Notes: generated by a model from the sequence alone, not told the origin. DNA of 64,000 bases from Providencia vermicola (GCF_010748935.1 NZ_CP048796.1:809001-873000); one strand, 5' to 3'; counted from the first letter of the stretch, positions 10,193 through 20,887 are shown. Translations and numbers: made by a program.

Positions 10193-11080
10193 TTATCTAA
10201 CTAAAGCTATAACAGTATCGGTTGAAACTGTTGGATCAACAGACATCATGACACTCAACGATGTGATAGCCACAATGGAGAAGATAAACAGTTTGCGAGC
10301 CCAAACACGGTCATCATTTTCGGTTTTAAATCCGGAGATTGCCATGCCAAGCCACCAAAGACTAACAGCCGCACCAACAACTAAATATTTATAACCAGCG
10401 TATCCGCTGATAGCTAACATCAGTGTGGCGACCATAAATGCCAAGATATATAAGAAGATATGGGTTTTAGCCACAGAGATCCCCTTAATAACAGGCAAAA
10501 CAGGAATATTGGCTGCTTTATAGTCTTTAAAACGGAAAATCGCGATAGCATACGAATGTGGCATCTGCCACAAACTGAAGATCAATAACAGAATCAATGC
10601 ACCGGTATCGAACTCATTTGTGACGGCACAGTAACCAATAACAGGAGGTGCTGCACCAGATAAACTGCCAATTAGCGTGCCATAGACTGATTTACGTTTC
10701 ATATATAGGCTATAGATACCTACATAAACGATGAAACCAATCACCGCAAGGAGCATTGCCAGAGCATTCGCTGCTACAAGAAGTAGCAGCATGCCAGCAA
10801 TACCTAATGCAGCGGCGTAAATCAGGCTAATCTTCGGGTCAATCAGCCCTTTAACTAAAGGGCGATTCTTCGTTCTTTCCATGATACGGTCGATATCACG
10901 GTCGATATAGTTGTTAAAAACACAACCAGAAGCCACGACCAGTGATACACCCAGCAAAGTCGCAATAAACAGCGGATAATCAATCGTGCCTTTTGAGGCA
11001 AGTAGAAAACCGCCGATCACAGAAATTAGATTTCCGAAAATAATTCCTGGCTTGGTCACTTGCAGGTATTGCTTAAACAT
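10193..11080 (-). CDS. cyoE: Protoheme IX farnesyltransferase (haem O synthase)
   Basis: Polytopic inner-membrane UbiA-family prenyltransferase that attaches farnesyl diphosphate to haem B, making the haem O of cytochrome bo3. It has 295 aa (E. coli 296) with about nine membrane segments. The Asp-rich substrate motif is [15 protein letters not shown], with the second conserved region around [17 protein letters not shown]. It is the last gene of cyoABCDE, 12 bp after cyoD. Confidence 0.97.
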   Translation of the reverse strand: MFKQYLQVTKPGIIFGNLISVIGGFLLASKGTIDYPLFIATLLGVSLVVASGCVFNNYIDRDIDRIMERTKNRPLVKGLIDPKISLIYAAALGIAGMLLLLVAANALAMLLAVIGFIVYVGIYSLYMKRKSVYGTLIGSLSGAAPPVIGYCAVTNEFDTGALILLLIFSLWQMPHSYAIAIFRFKDYKAANIPVLPVIKGISVAKTHIFLYILAFMVATLMLAISGYAGYKYLVVGAAVSLWWLGMAISGFKTENDDRVWARKLFIFSIVAITSLSVMMSVDPTVSTDTVIALVR

Positions 11081-11092
11081 ATCGGCAACTCT

Positions 11093-11425
11093 TTAGTCGA
11101 GCATCATATTGATGTTCAGGTTGTACATAATCCACAGAGAGCCAACAACAACGATACCGATGATTAGCATAGTGAACAGAAATGCAATCAGGTTCCAGCG
11201 CTCATCTGATGATGTATTCATGTGCAGGAAACAGACTAAGTGTACAAGGATCTGCACAACTGCCATACCGACAACAGTCCAAAGGATAGCGGCTTGTGAT
11301 GCAGTACCTTCCATCACCATCCAGAATGGGATCACTGTCAGGATGACGGATAGAATAAAGCCAATCAGGTATGTTTTAACGCTACCGTGGCTTGCTCCAG
11401 TGTGAGCATCTTTTGCATGACTCAT
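11093..11425 (-). CDS. cyoD: Cytochrome bo3 ubiquinol oxidase subunit IV
   Basis: Small three-helix membrane subunit that assists assembly of the CuB site of the bo3 oxidase. It has 110 aa (E. coli 109). The hydrophilic N-terminus is followed by [20 protein letters not shown] and two further helices with [10 protein letters not shown]. The start codon follows the cyoC stop without a gap, indicating tight coupling. Confidence 0.96.
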   Translation of the reverse strand: MSHAKDAHTGASHGSVKTYLIGFILSVILTVIPFWMVMEGTASQAAILWTVVGMAVVQILVHLVCFLHMNTSSDERWNLIAFLFTMLIIGIVVVGSLWIMYNLNINMMLD

Positions 11426-12040
11426 TTAAATAGCCCCCAGAAGATAAACAACGGTAAATACACAAATCCAAACAACGTCTAAGAAGTGCCAGAATAAGCT
11501 AAGGCAGTTCAAACGCGTTTTGTTCACGTCAGTTAGGCCACGACGAGTGACTTGAATCATCATAACGATAATCCAGATCAAACCTGCTGTTACGTGCAGA
11601 CCATGTGTTGCAACTAAAGCAAAGAAACCTGATAGGAAACCGCTACGGTCAGGACCCAGTCCTTCAGCGATCAGTTCATGGAACTCGTACACTTCCATGA
11701 TAACGAACCCAAGGCCTAGCAGGAAGGTTGCGAATAGCCATAAGTTGACTGCTGGGATTTTCCCTTTATGCATCGCAATCATTGCGAAGCCATAGGTAAT
11801 ACTACTGAATAAAAGTAAGAATGTTTCACCCAGAACGAATTTCAGGCTGAAAATATCTTTACCTTCAGGACCACCAGCGGTGCCATCGGCTAGAACAACA
11901 TAAGTTGCAAACAAGCAAGCAAATAGAATCAGGTCGCTCATTATGTAGAGCCAGAAACCAAATACCTTTGTCCCACCTGCATCATGGTGCCCATGCTCTG
12001 CATGGGCTAAGTTTTGATTAGTCATTGTATTAGTTGACAT
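11426..12040 (-). CDS. cyoC: Cytochrome bo3 ubiquinol oxidase subunit III
   Basis: Haem-copper oxidase subunit III, five transmembrane helices, 204 aa (as E. coli). Conserved stretches include [20 protein letters not shown], the helix with FVIMEVYEF and [14 protein letters not shown]. Its first codons overlap the end of cyoB by 11 bp, so translation is coupled. Confidence 0.97.
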   Translation of the reverse strand: MSTNTMTNQNLAHAEHGHHDAGGTKVFGFWLYIMSDLILFACLFATYVVLADGTAGGPEGKDIFSLKFVLGETFLLLFSSITYGFAMIAMHKGKIPAVNLWLFATFLLGLGFVIMEVYEFHELIAEGLGPDRSGFLSGFFALVATHGLHVTAGLIWIIVMMIQVTRRGLTDVNKTRLNCLSLFWHFLDVVWICVFTVVYLLGAI

Positions 12041-14021
12041 CGTTCACACCTGCCTTACGTAAGTCTTCAAAGTGCTTATTCTCGATTTCTTCGATTTCAG
12101 CCACAGGTACGTAATAATCAACATCTTCGTCGAAGCTTTTTGCAATCCAAGTAACAATCATGCCAGCGAAACCAACGATTGCGAGCCACCAGATGTGCCA
12201 GATCATCGCGAAACCTAAAACCAAGCTAAATGCCGCGATAATCACGCCAGCGCCGGTATTTTTCGGCATATGAATTTCTTCATATGAAGCAGGTTTCTTA
12301 TGAGCGATGCCTTTTTCTTTCATATCCCACCAAGCATCACGCGTTTGAACGTTAGGTTCAATAGCGAAGTTGTAGAATGGTGGTGGAGAAGAAGTTGCCC
12401 ACTCCAGAGTACGTCCGCCCCATGGGTCTCCGGTTAAGTCACGGTTAGCATGACGATCACGGATACTCACGATGATTTGGATAACTTGGCATGCAATACC
12501 AATTGCGATTAGACCTGCACCGCAAGCCGCTGCAACCAGCATACCGTGGTACGTTGGGTCAATGTTTTGGCTTAAACGACGAGTCATACCCATAAAGCCA
12601 AGGATATACAACGGCATAAATGCTAAGAAGAAACCAACAATCCAGAACCAGAAGGCACGAACGCCCCATTTCTCATTCAGCGTGAAGCCGTAAGCTTTCG
12701 GGAACCAGTAAGTCATACCAGCGAAACATCCGAATACCACACCACCAATGATAACGTTATGGAAGTGAGCAATCAGGAATAAGCTGTTGTGTAGAACGAA
12801 GTTTGCACCAGGTACAGCAAGTAGAACCCCAGTCATACCACCAACAGAGAAGGTGATAATGAAGCCGACAGTCCATAGCATCGGTGATTTGAACTCAATA
12901 CGACCTTGGTACATGGTAAACAGCCAGTTGAAGATCTTAACCCCAGTTGGGATTGCGATAATCATCGTAGCGATACCGAAGAAGGCGTTGACGTTTGCCC
13001 CCGAGCCCATCGTAAAGAAGTGGTGCAACCATACAATGAACGACATAACGGTAATAACGATAGTTGCCCATACCAGAGAGGTATAGCCAAACAAACGTTT
13101 TTTCGAGAAGGTTGCTGCAATTTCTGAGAATACACCAAATACAGGTAGAACAAGGATATACACCTCAGGGTGACCCCAAGCCCAAATCAGGTTGATGTAC
13201 ATCATCATGTTGCCGCCCATATCGTTAGTGAAGAAATGGGTACCTAGATAACGGTCTAAAGTCAGTAGTGTGATGGTGACTGTTAAGATAGGGAATGCTG
13301 CAACGATCAGTACGTTAGTACAGAGTGCTGCCCAGCTGAATACTGGCATTTTCATCATCGACATACCCGGTGCACGCATACGGATAATTGTCGCGATAAA
13401 GTTAACCCCTGTTAATAGTGTACCAATACCGGATATTTGGAGACTCCATATCCAATAATCGACCCCGACACCAGGGTTGTACTCCAAGCCAGATAAAGGC
13501 GGATAAGCTAACCAACCTGTCTGTGCGAATTCACCCACCCCTAAAGAGATGTTAATCAGCACAACACCGACAACGAAGAACCAGAAGCTCAGTGAGTTCA
13601 GGAATGGGAACGCAACATCACGTGCACCAATTTGCAGAGGAACAACAAGGTTCATCAGACCGACAACAAATGGTGTTGCCATGAAGAAAATCATGATAAC
13701 GCCGTGTGCGGTAAAAATTTGGTCATAGTGATGAGGATTCAAGAACCCTTCTTGACCAGCAGAAGCAAGTACCTGCTGACCACGCATCATGATGGCATCC
13801 GCGAAACCACGGAACAACATGACCATTGCAACAATGATGTACATGACACCAATTTTTTTGTGGTCAACAGAGGTTAACCACTCTTTCCACAACCACTTCC
13901 ATTTACCGAAGTAGGTGATCGCACCTAGAAGCGCAAGGCCGCCGAGAATGATACAAATCAATGTCACGACGACAATTGGCTCATGGAGCGGAATAGCATC
14001 TAGTGTTAATTTTCCGAACAT
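12030..14021 (-). CDS. cyoB: Cytochrome bo3 ubiquinol oxidase subunit I
   Basis: Catalytic subunit reducing O2 to water with quinol and pumping protons across the inner membrane. I chose the ATG at 14021 ([10 protein letters not shown], 663 aa, same length as E. coli) with a GAGGA site upstream; the open frame extends ten more codons into cyoA without similarity. All metal ligands are visible: H106 and H421 (haem b), H419 (haem o), H284, H333 and H334 (CuB), and the cross-linked Tyr288 in HPEVY. It has fifteen membrane segments and lies 4 bp after cyoA. Confidence 0.98.
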   Translation of the reverse strand: MFGKLTLDAIPLHEPIVVVTLICIILGGLALLGAITYFGKWKWLWKEWLTSVDHKKIGVMYIIVAMVMLFRGFADAIMMRGQQVLASAGQEGFLNPHHYDQIFTAHGVIMIFFMATPFVVGLMNLVVPLQIGARDVAFPFLNSLSFWFFVVGVVLINISLGVGEFAQTGWLAYPPLSGLEYNPGVGVDYWIWSLQISGIGTLLTGVNFIATIIRMRAPGMSMMKMPVFSWAALCTNVLIVAAFPILTVTITLLTLDRYLGTHFFTNDMGGNMMMYINLIWAWGHPEVYILVLPVFGVFSEIAATFSKKRLFGYTSLVWATIVITVMSFIVWLHHFFTMGSGANVNAFFGIATMIIAIPTGVKIFNWLFTMYQGRIEFKSPMLWTVGFIITFSVGGMTGVLLAVPGANFVLHNSLFLIAHFHNVIIGGVVFGCFAGMTYWFPKAYGFTLNEKWGVRAFWFWIVGFFLAFMPLYILGFMGMTRRLSQNIDPTYHGMLVAAACGAGLIAIGIACQVIQIIVSIRDRHANRDLTGDPWGGRTLEWATSSPPPFYNFAIEPNVQTRDAWWDMKEKGIAHKKPASYEEIHMPKNTGAGVIIAAFSLVLGFAMIWHIWWLAIVGFAGMIVTWIAKSFDEDVDYYVPVAEIEEIENKHFEDLRKAGVNDVN

Positions 14022-14025
14022 GCCC

Positions 14026-14973
14026 TTATTCCTCAGCGCCTGTATGAGCATTATGGCTCATATGCATAGATTGACCTGCGGCTTCATCTTTCTTGTCCGC
14101 AGGAGCGTGACCTTTATGGTGCTCATGACCAAACTTGAGAATGATGTCTTCATACAGATTTGGTTTCACGCTAGAGAAGTAGGTAACAGGAACATTCATG
14201 CTAGGCTTAGCGACTTCGTCGAAAGCTTGCATTGTATCCATAGTTTTAGGTGAAGCTTTTACCTTTTGTACCCACTCATCAAAACCTTGACGATCAGGTG
14301 TTGCAATAGCATTAAACTTCATGTCAGAGAATCCATGACCACTATAGCTTGCTGAGAAGCCTTTGTAGGTACCAGGTTCGTTGGCAATTAAGTGAAGTTT
14401 AGTTTGCATACCTGCCATCGCATAGATTTGGCCACCTAAAGATGGAATGAAGAACGAGTTCATCACCGAATCAGATGTGATTTTGAAGTTGATTGGCACA
14501 CCGGTAGGGAATGCTATTTCGTTAACTGTTGCAATACCTTGCTCTGGATAGATGAAAATCCATTTCCAGTCAGCGGAAATAACTTCAATTGTGACAGGTT
14601 CCTGATCACTGACTAATGGCTGATATGGATCAAGCTCATGAGTCGTTTTCCAAGTGATTGTACCTAGAATAATGATAATGATGATAGGAACAGTCCAGCA
14701 GACTAACTCAATTTTATTTGAGTGAGCCCAGTTAGGACGGTAAGTTGCTGATTTATTGGATTCACGATATTTTCTAGCAAAAATAAACGCCATGAAAATA
14801 ACGGGAATGACAACAACCAGCATTAAGCCGATTGCAATAAGAATCAGCTCTTTTTGTTTAACGCCAACGGCGCCTTTAGGGTCCATCAACACCATATCGC
14901 AACCACCTAATAATAAGGTAGCGACAACAAGTGAGAGTGCCCCAATGCTTTTTTTGTAGTTCATAAGTCTCAT
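14026..14973 (-). CDS. cyoA: Cytochrome bo3 ubiquinol oxidase subunit II
   Basis: Lipoprotein subunit II of the bo3 oxidase. It has two membrane helices and a periplasmic cupredoxin domain that lacks the CuA site. The start was set at the ATG at 14973 ([11 protein letters not shown]), aligning with the 315-aa E. coli protein; an upstream TTG in frame would add only four residues. The signal sequence ends in the lipobox LLLGGC (Cys25). Conserved quinol-oxidase segments are [18 protein letters not shown] and [18 protein letters not shown]. The C-terminal tail is His-rich. First gene of the operon; a good sigma70 promoter lies about 50 bp upstream. Confidence 0.97.
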   Translation of the reverse strand: MRLMNYKKSIGALSLVVATLLLGGCDMVLMDPKGAVGVKQKELILIAIGLMLVVVIPVIFMAFIFARKYRESNKSATYRPNWAHSNKIELVCWTVPIIIIIILGTITWKTTHELDPYQPLVSDQEPVTIEVISADWKWIFIYPEQGIATVNEIAFPTGVPINFKITSDSVMNSFFIPSLGGQIYAMAGMQTKLHLIANEPGTYKGFSASYSGHGFSDMKFNAIATPDRQGFDEWVQKVKASPKTMDTMQAFDEVAKPSMNVPVTYFSSVKPNLYEDIILKFGHEHHKGHAPADKKDEAAGQSMHMSHNAHTGAEE

Positions 14974-15023
14974 CCACGACCCCAAATGACAAAGATTCTA
15001 ATTGTCGTTTCATCAGTGGGGGC

Positions 15024-15052
15024 ATTCTACGGTAAGGTTATGTGAGTGTAAA
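15024..15052 (-). promoter_or_regulatory. Sigma70 promoter of cyoABCDE
   Basis: On the minus strand: -35 TTTACA (15052-15047), a 17-bp spacer, and -10 TAGAAT (15029-15024), each 5/6 to consensus. The predicted start is about 44 nt before the cyoA ATG. Confidence 0.7.
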
Positions 15053-15401
15053 CAATTGTAAGGTAAAGAAACGGGATTGTTAGCTCTTTATGTTAATATG
15101 ATCACATGTGAAGAACTTATGATTAAATAGTTAAAAGTCATGCAGATTATAGGTATATTTTGCTAAAACAGGACTAATACTAAAATATCTTTGTCTTTTT
15201 TCAAAGAAAAATATATACAAAAATGAGCAAAAATTAAAACAACTGATCTGATTGTTAAATAAAATGGTAGGTGAAAATACGGCTTTTAACGCCGATAAGA
15301 GGCTTGAGGCCATCTTATCGGCTAAAACAACTAAGAAAAATTGTTATTTTCTTGAAAAGAAAAGAGAGTTTTTAAATTTTTCTACAGTTAAATATAAACA
15401 C
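15053..15401. other. Non-coding interval cyoA-ompK
   Basis: AT-rich DNA between the cyo promoter and the porin stop codon. A short minus-strand open frame here has no family features and was not accepted. No clear terminator for the porin gene was found apart from a possible TTATCGGC/GCCGATAA hairpin near 15290-15322. Confidence 0.4.
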
Positions 15402-16175
15402 TTAGAATGTATATTTTAATGTATAAATGATTGCGTCTTGATAAAAATCATCGCCTAGCTTATTGTCAGCATAGCGGTATTGCACACCCGCAGCTAAGTG
15501 TGGTGTTGCATTCCACCAAAAGGCGAGAGCACCATTGACGCCGTCACGCCCACCGTTGCCGTAGCGCTTATGACGAGCAAATTCCATTTCATGCCAGTTA
15601 GTGATCATGAAATCTTCTTCAAACATCTTGAAGCCATAACCTGCAACCCAACCAACCACATAGCCGTTATTGCCTGAGTAGAAAGTTTGGTCAACATAAT
15701 GTAATGCAACGAATGGTTTGAACCACAGATCACCGAATGAAGTGTTGTAGCCTAAGCCATATAATGTGTTGACTTCATGGAAATTGCCGCCATATTTAGC
15801 ACCTGGCATTGACCAAGTACCGTAAACATGACCATAAACGTTAAAGCCACTATCGCCTAGATAGAAACGACCTGTCGTTTTGATGGTGTAACGTTGGTTA
15901 CGGCCAGGCTCAGTACGACGTTTGTGGAATGGATTTTCGACATCAAAAAATCCATACAATTCACCCCAATTAAAGTTAGCTCCGCCTTCTAACTCAATGT
16001 AGGCAAAATCTTTTTTGCGAGTGGTGTTTTCTGATTTAGTTTCGGTGCGGTGAGACCAGTCTAAATAATTGACATTGATGTCCGCGAAACCATTCTGATA
16101 GCCAAGAAAGTCGTCAGCATTTGCCGCCCCAGCTAAAGACGCAAGTGCAGCGACGCAGAGAAGTTGTTTTTTCAT
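15402..16175 (-). CDS. OmpK/Tsx-family nucleoside-specific outer-membrane channel
   Basis: 257 aa with a signal peptide cleaved after about residue 20 (ASLAGAANA), alternating beta-strand sequence rich in aromatic residues, and a C-terminal Phe (YTLKYTF) typical of BamA-assembled barrels. The segments FADINVNYLDWS, ELEGGANFNWGELYGFFD and AGVQYRYADNKLGDDFYQ match my recollection of Vibrio/Aeromonas OmpK, a branch of the Tsx nucleoside-channel family, more closely than E. coli Tsx. It probably admits nucleosides. It stands alone between cyoA and ampG, an insertion relative to E. coli order. A CRP-like site lies upstream. Confidence 0.8.
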   Translation of the reverse strand: MKKQLLCVAALASLAGAANADDFLGYQNGFADINVNYLDWSHRTETKSENTTRKKDFAYIELEGGANFNWGELYGFFDVENPFHKRRTEPGRNQRYTIKTTGRFYLGDSGFNVYGHVYGTWSMPGAKYGGNFHEVNTLYGLGYNTSFGDLWFKPFVALHYVDQTFYSGNNGYVVGWVAGYGFKMFEEDFMITNWHEMEFARHKRYGNGGRDGVNGALAFWWNATPHLAAGVQYRYADNKLGDDFYQDAIIYTLKYTF

Positions 16176-16297
16176 GATATATTATTTTCGTTTGAGTATT
16201 AACGATATTTATTTGTTATTCAGCCATAAGGCTGATTAGCCCTTAACGTGTGAGATGTTAGGCTTTTAATTTGTAATTAAAAAATATATTTCATTAA

Positions 16298-16319
16298 ATA
16301 GGTGATATGCATCACGCTA
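16298..16319 (-). promoter_or_regulatory. Candidate CRP site upstream of the OmpK/Tsx porin
   Basis: GGTGATATGCATCACGC is a symmetrical GTGAT-N4-ATCAC core matching 8 of 10 positions of the CRP half-sites. It lies about 125 bp before the porin start. Nucleoside channels are classically CRP/CytR controlled. Confidence 0.45.
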
Positions 16320-16370
16320 TGAAGGTGGGGATATCAAAATTTGCTAGTCAGATCTAATTTAAAAGGTCAA

Positions 16371-16404
16371 GAAAAAACCCGAAATGAATTAATTTCACTT
16401 CGGG
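16371..16404 (-). terminator. Terminator of ampG
   Basis: On the minus strand, stem CCCGAAGTGAAA/TTTCATTTCGGG (one mismatch) is followed by six T, just downstream of the ampG stop. Confidence 0.85.
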
Positions 16405-16425
16405 ATGATTGATTGAGTTAATAAT

Positions 16426-17928
16426 TTATTTCTTAACTATCTTGCGTACTGCAAAGAAGTCGAGACAGCCACCAATGATTAAACTGAGTGCGCCAATACT
16501 TGCGCCTGTATTGAAAATGAAATTCTTATATTCAGGTAAGGCAAGCCAAAGGGATATTTGATTGGTGAATAAGTAAATTTTGACTGTAGCAAACGAGGTA
16601 ACTAATAGTGTTAATAGCCATAGCGCTAATATAGCAATTGCGGTTAAGAGGATATAAACGGCAATTTTATAAGCTTGTGGATACAGCTCCCTGCGTTGGA
16701 ATAACCCAGTGGTTTGCGTATAGCTCAACGAGGTTTTACAGGCAAGCAAGAGCAGAATACTGGGCACCGAAACAATAATAGAAATCAGATAGAAGGTTGG
16801 CCAGCCGTAAGAAAGAACAACAATACTGGCAACAGGGCCTATATACACTCGAGCAATAGCCGAAAGTGCAGAGAGTAAAGCGAATTGTGTTGCAGATAAT
16901 GACTTATTACATAGAGTCATGAGTAATGCCACGAACGCCGCGGTTCCCATTCCTGAAAAAATATTTTCGATAACAATGATTGAACCCATACTGATAATGT
17001 TTGGTGGTGTGACCGCAAGGAACCAATAGCCGATATTTGAGGCGCCTTGCAAAATACCAAACACCAATAAGGCGTTAAATAGGCTCATGTTCTTCATTAG
17101 GTAACCGCCAAACAATGCCCCGAAGATGGTTGCTGCCATACCGACAGTTTTATTGACCGCAGCAACTTCACTTAAGGTAAAGCCAAGGCCACTCAATAAG
17201 AAGTTAGTACTAAGCGCCATCACAAATGCATCACCCATCTTATAGAATACTAATAATAAGAGGACTAGCCAGGCATTGTTGCGGCTAAAAAACTCGGCAA
17301 GCGGTTTATAAATCGCATCTTTCAGTGAGGTTGGCGGGGTGCCACTATCTTCTGGTTCTTTGGCGAGCAGAGTCGCAAAAACACCAATGAGCATCAGCCC
17401 TGCCATCACCATATAAAGTTGTTGCCATGTGAGGAATTTATCTGCCATCCATAATGCTAGCCCACCAGACACCAGCATACTGATGCGATAACCCATCACT
17501 GAGACTGCGGCACCAAAGCCTCGTTCTTCCGCGCTGAGCAGGTCCGTCTTATAGGCATCAAAGACAATATCTTGTGAGGCAGAACAAAAAGCGACCATAA
17601 CAGCCAGCGCTGCTAGCCACCATAGATGGTCTGATGGATTCATAAAACCCATTGCACCGATACTGAAAATAAGCAGGATTTGTGTGGTCAGTAACCATCC
17701 TCTACGCCGGCCAAGAAAGGGCGGGGTATACCGATCCATCATTGGAGACCAAAGAAACTTTAATACATAAGCTTGACCAACCAGTGAAAAAAAACCAATC
17801 GTTTTAATATCGATATTTTCAACCGTTAACCAAGCTTGTAGCGTGCCAGCAGTCAGTGCTAACGGAAGGCCGGATACAAAACCTAATAGGATTAAAATGA
17901 CTGAATTGGGTAAAAAAGCACGGGACAT
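16426..17928 (-). CDS. ampG: Muropeptide MFS transporter AmpG
   Basis: Inner-membrane permease importing GlcNAc-anhydroMurNAc peptides for cell-wall recycling. These muropeptides also act as inducers of AmpC beta-lactamase in species that carry ampR-ampC. It has 500 aa (E. coli 491). The N-terminus SVILILLGFVSGLPLALTAG, the segment LKFLWSPMMDRYTPP, SQDIVFDAYKTDLL and 12-14 hydrophobic segments are characteristic. It lies downstream of yajG on the same strand, separated by a hairpin. Confidence 0.96.
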   Translation of the reverse strand: MSRAFLPNSVILILLGFVSGLPLALTAGTLQAWLTVENIDIKTIGFFSLVGQAYVLKFLWSPMMDRYTPPFLGRRRGWLLTTQILLIFSIGAMGFMNPSDHLWWLAALAVMVAFCSASQDIVFDAYKTDLLSAEERGFGAAVSVMGYRISMLVSGGLALWMADKFLTWQQLYMVMAGLMLIGVFATLLAKEPEDSGTPPTSLKDAIYKPLAEFFSRNNAWLVLLLLVFYKMGDAFVMALSTNFLLSGLGFTLSEVAAVNKTVGMAATIFGALFGGYLMKNMSLFNALLVFGILQGASNIGYWFLAVTPPNIISMGSIIVIENIFSGMGTAAFVALLMTLCNKSLSATQFALLSALSAIARVYIGPVASIVVLSYGWPTFYLISIIVSVPSILLLLACKTSLSYTQTTGLFQRRELYPQAYKIAVYILLTAIAILALWLLTLLVTSFATVKIYLFTNQISLWLALPEYKNFIFNTGASIGALSLIIGGCLDFFAVRKIVKK

Positions 17929-18009
17929 AATCTTCCTATGATTGGTTATGAGCTAAATAAAAGGCTTTCCGTTATTGAATAATGGTGAAGGCGCTATTCA
18001 CCGTTTCAT

Positions 18010-18040
18010 TAAGTGCCTATTCTATAGAGATAGGCACTTA
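18010..18040 (-). terminator. Hairpin between yajG and ampG
   Basis: Perfect 11-bp inverted repeat TAAGTGCCTAT/ATAGGCACTTA with a 9-nt loop, without a strong T-run. Possibly a partial terminator after yajG. Confidence 0.5.
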
Positions 18041-18068
18041 ATGTATGACAAAACATCGTCTCGAATCA

Positions 18069-18647
18069 TTATCGAGCGTTTTGTTTGATAAATTGGGTCA
18101 ATTCTTGATCATTAGCCATATCGTTGATCAGATCAGTGAGTGCAAGATTGATCGCTTTTTCAATTTTATCGTTGCTAGCACCCAGTAATTCTTGGTTATT
18201 GTAATTACGTGTGAATGTCCGTGATTTGGTGGAACCATTCGGTGCTGTTGCGGTAACCGTTACGCTAGAATTCACGGTAATATTATGGCGTAAACTGCCT
18301 TCACTGACTTGGGCGTTTAATTGGTTCAGTTGAACGACCAAGTTGACATTGGCAGGAGATGACACCATGAAGCCGCGAGCAGCCATTTGTTTTTCAACCG
18401 CTTCTTGCATTAAATAGCGTGGATCACGGGAAGGGGACAGCACCACCAAACTTCCATTACGGTTGATTTCTGTCAGTGCTTTTGAAGGCCGACTATCTAC
18501 GCTGCTAACACTAATTGCGGTTGCATTCAGCGTCGGATTTCGTGCTGGCAAAGTAATCTTGGGTTCGAGTGATAAAGTATTACTGCTTGTTGCACAACCA
18601 GCTAGAAGAAATAGTGCAAAAAGAGGAAAACAAAGTTTTCTTAACAT
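18069..18647 (-). CDS. yajG: YajG family lipoprotein
   Basis: Outer-membrane lipoprotein of unknown function, 192 aa as in E. coli. The start at 18647 (MLRKLCFPLF) puts the lipobox LLAGC with Cys18 at the expected place; the frame is open 17 codons further up without similarity. Conserved family stretches are RDPRYLMQEAVEKQMAARGF and the C-terminal FIKQNAR. It precedes ampG and is divergent from bolA, as in E. coli. Confidence 0.94.
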   Translation of the reverse strand: MLRKLCFPLFALFLLAGCATSSNTLSLEPKITLPARNPTLNATAISVSSVDSRPSKALTEINRNGSLVVLSPSRDPRYLMQEAVEKQMAARGFMVSSPANVNLVVQLNQLNAQVSEGSLRHNITVNSSVTVTATAPNGSTKSRTFTRNYNNQELLGASNDKIEKAINLALTDLINDMANDQELTQFIKQNAR

Positions 18648-18889
18648 AATTTTTTCCAGTTCATCTTTCCTAATTGGGGTTGTTCCGTTATGGTGCAACC
18701 TAACGAACCCTTATACATTTAACTAGGGTTATAGTTTCACCCTGACGGGTTTTCTGAAAGGTTAGACAACCATTTCGAGAAAAATTCGTCAAAGTGGTAG
18801 TTATCATATCATTGTAGCGCGATTGTCCTCTATCACTACAAAAAAAGATAACAAAACGTCAATGGTGGTTGAACAAAGGAGTGATTTTT

Positions 18890-19228
18890 ATGGGGATTGA
18901 TGCACCGCTAAATATGCAATCACATATTCAGCAAAAGCTGCATGCAGCCTTTGAACCCGCTTATCTTGAAGTGATCAATGAAAGCGATCAACATAATGTT
19001 CCTGCGGGCTCAGAAAGCCACTTTAAAGTGGTTTTGGTCAGTGAAAAATTTGAAAACAAACGTATGGTTGGCCGTCATCGTGAAATTTATGCTATTTTGG
19101 CAGATGAATTAGCGGGAAGTATCCATGCTTTAGCGCTACATACTTATACCCCTTCAGAGTGGCATAATTTAGCGGATACGGCACTGAATTCTCCCGCCTG
19201 TCGTGGTGGCGGTAAAATAAACAGCTGA
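18890..19228 (+). CDS. bolA: BolA family morphology/iron-sulfur regulator
   Basis: BolA proteins partner monothiol glutaredoxins around a [2Fe-2S] cluster and act as stress/stationary-phase regulators of morphology. The start at 18890 is set by AGGAG eight bases before the ATG, giving 112 aa (E. coli 105). The conserved core is HNVPAGSESHFKVVLVS, ending in the ALALHTYTPSEW loop and CRGGGKI. A strong terminator follows. Confidence 0.95.
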   Translation: MGIDAPLNMQSHIQQKLHAAFEPAYLEVINESDQHNVPAGSESHFKVVLVSEKFENKRMVGRHREIYAILADELAGSIHALALHTYTPSEWHNLADTALNSPACRGGGKINS

Positions 19229-19312
19229 TTGATTCGCTGTTTGACTGTTATTATGATGAGACGATTTATGTCATTTTATGAATGTTGGCATTAATATCGA
19301 TGTATGTTTTTT

Positions 19313-19341
19313 CCCCAATTTGCTTGGGGAGTGCTTTTTTT
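19313..19341 (+). terminator. Terminator after bolA
   Basis: Stem CCCCAA/TTGGGG (19313-19329) followed shortly by seven T. Confidence 0.8.
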
Positions 19342-19394
19342 AGTCGGAAAAGTCACAAATAAAGAGGAATAATCGCTTCTTTTATCAGCTTTTC

Positions 19395-19423
19395 TCGACT
19401 CGGGGCATCTGCATCGGTATAAT
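19395..19423 (+). promoter_or_regulatory. Sigma70 promoter of tig
   Basis: Perfect -10 TATAAT at 19418-19423 with -35-like TCGACT at 19395-19400, 17-bp spacing. Transcription would start near 19430, leaving a 5' leader of about 150 nt. Confidence 0.65.
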
Positions 19424-19459
19424 GTCGCGTCTAATTTTCAGTAAGGTTTCGGGACGCTT

Positions 19460-19520
19460 CTGATATCAGGGATGACCGTTGTGTAAGCAACGCCCCCGGT
19501 TCTGGAAGGGAGAAGGTCAT
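19460..19520 (+). promoter_or_regulatory. Structured 5' leader of tig
   Basis: Within the leader, CTGATATCAG (19460-19469) is palindromic. ATGACC (19472-19477) can pair with GGTCAT (19515-19520), enclosing GTTG/CAAC (19478-19491) and a CCC...GGG arm, i.e. a three-way junction shape. I do not recognise it as a known riboswitch. Confidence 0.4.
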
Positions 19521-19582
19521 TATGATTTAATGGCTTAACTCTGGAGTAGACCGATCACTAAGATTTTTTTTGAGGTAAGAAG

Positions 19583-20887
19583 ATGCAAGTTTCTGTTGAA
19601 ACGACTCAAGGCCTTGGGCGTCGTGTAACAATCACCGTTCCTGCTGCCGATATTGAAAAAGCAGTAAACAGCGAGCTGGTTAACGTCGCGAAGAAAGTAC
19701 GTGTTGATGGCTTCCGTAAAGGAAAAGTGCCAATGAACATCGTTAAACAGCGTTACGGCGCGTCTGTTATGCAAGACGTTCTGGGCGATGTGATGCAACG
19801 TAACTTCATCAACGCAATCATTGAACAAAAAATCAATCCAGCCGGTGCACCTAGCTACAAGCCTGAAATGCTGGAAGATGGTAAAGATTTTGTTTACTCA
19901 GTTGAATTCGAAGTCTATCCAGAAATCGAACTAAAAGGTCTGGAAACTATCGAAGTAGAAAAACCAGTTGTTACTGTTAAAGATGAAGATCTTGAAAACA
20001 TGCTGGAAACGCTACGTAAACAACAAGCTCAGTGGAAAGAAACATCTGAAGCCGCAGCGGCTGATTCGCGTATCACAATTAACTTCACGGGTTCAATCGA
20101 TGGTGAAGAATTTGAAGGCGGCAAAGCAGAAGATTTCGCACTAGTTATGGGCGAAGGTCGTATGATCCCTGGTTTTGAAGATGGCATCGTTGGCCACAAA
20201 GCGGGTGAAGAATTCGATATCGAAGTTAATTTCCCAGAAGATTACCACGCTGAAAACCTGAAAGGTAAAGCAGCGAAGTTTGCTATCGTTCTGAAGAAAG
20301 TTGAACAGCGTGAACTGCCAGAATTCACTGAAGAATTCATCAAGCGTTTCGGTATTGCTGACGGCACTTTAGACGGTCTGCGCGCGGAAGTGCGTAAAAA
20401 CATGGAACGCGAACTGAAAAATGCGGTACGTAACCGTATTAAAGCTCAGGTTCTGGATGGTTTGGTTAATGCGAATGACATCGAAGTTCCCACTGCGGTG
20501 GTTGATGGTGAGATCGATGTTCTGCGTCGTCAAGCTGCACAACGTTTCGGTGGTAACGAGAAACAAGCGATGGAACTGCCTCGTGAGCTGTTCGAAGAAC
20601 AAGCGAAACGTCGCGTTGTTATCGGCCTACTGTTAGGTGAAGTGATCAATTCGAACGAACTGAAAGCTGATGAAGATCGCGTTAAAGTTCTGATTGAAGA
20701 AATGGCTTCAGCTTATGAAGATCCAACTGAAGTTATCGAATACTACAGCAAAAACAATGAGCTGATGAATAGCGTTCGTAACTTAGCTCTTGAAGAACAA
20801 GCGGTTGAGAAAATTCTGGAAGTGGCTAAAGTGACTGAAAAAGAAACTAACTTCAATGAACTGATGAACCAAGTTCAAGCTGGTTAA
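19583..20887 (+). CDS. tig: Trigger factor
   Basis: Ribosome-associated chaperone and peptidyl-prolyl isomerase for nascent chains. It has 434 aa (E. coli 432). The N-terminal ribosome-binding domain carries the signature GFRKGKVP (residues about 44-51). The central FKBP-type PPIase domain contains [17 protein letters not shown] and [18 protein letters not shown]. The long helical C-terminal domain forms the cradle. Followed by its own terminator, then clpPX-lon. Confidence 0.98.
   Translation: MQVSVETTQGLGRRVTITVPAADIEKAVNSELVNVAKKVRVDGFRKGKVPMNIVKQRYGASVMQDVLGDVMQRNFINAIIEQKINPAGAPSYKPEMLEDGKDFVYSVEFEVYPEIELKGLETIEVEKPVVTVKDEDLENMLETLRKQQAQWKETSEAAAADSRITINFTGSIDGEEFEGGKAEDFALVMGEGRMIPGFEDGIVGHKAGEEFDIEVNFPEDYHAENLKGKAAKFAIVLKKVEQRELPEFTEEFIKRFGIADGTLDGLRAEVRKNMERELKNAVRNRIKAQVLDGLVNANDIEVPTAVVDGEIDVLRRQAAQRFGGNEKQAMELPRELFEEQAKRRVVIGLLLGEVINSNELKADEDRVKVLIEEMASAYEDPTEVIEYYSKNNELMNSVRNLALEEQAVEKILEVAKVTEKETNFNELMNQVQAG

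Noticed and set aside
15131-15313. Minus-strand 60-codon open frame upstream of cyoA
   Set aside because: Low-complexity, Phe/Ser-rich, no ribosome site; most likely non-coding.
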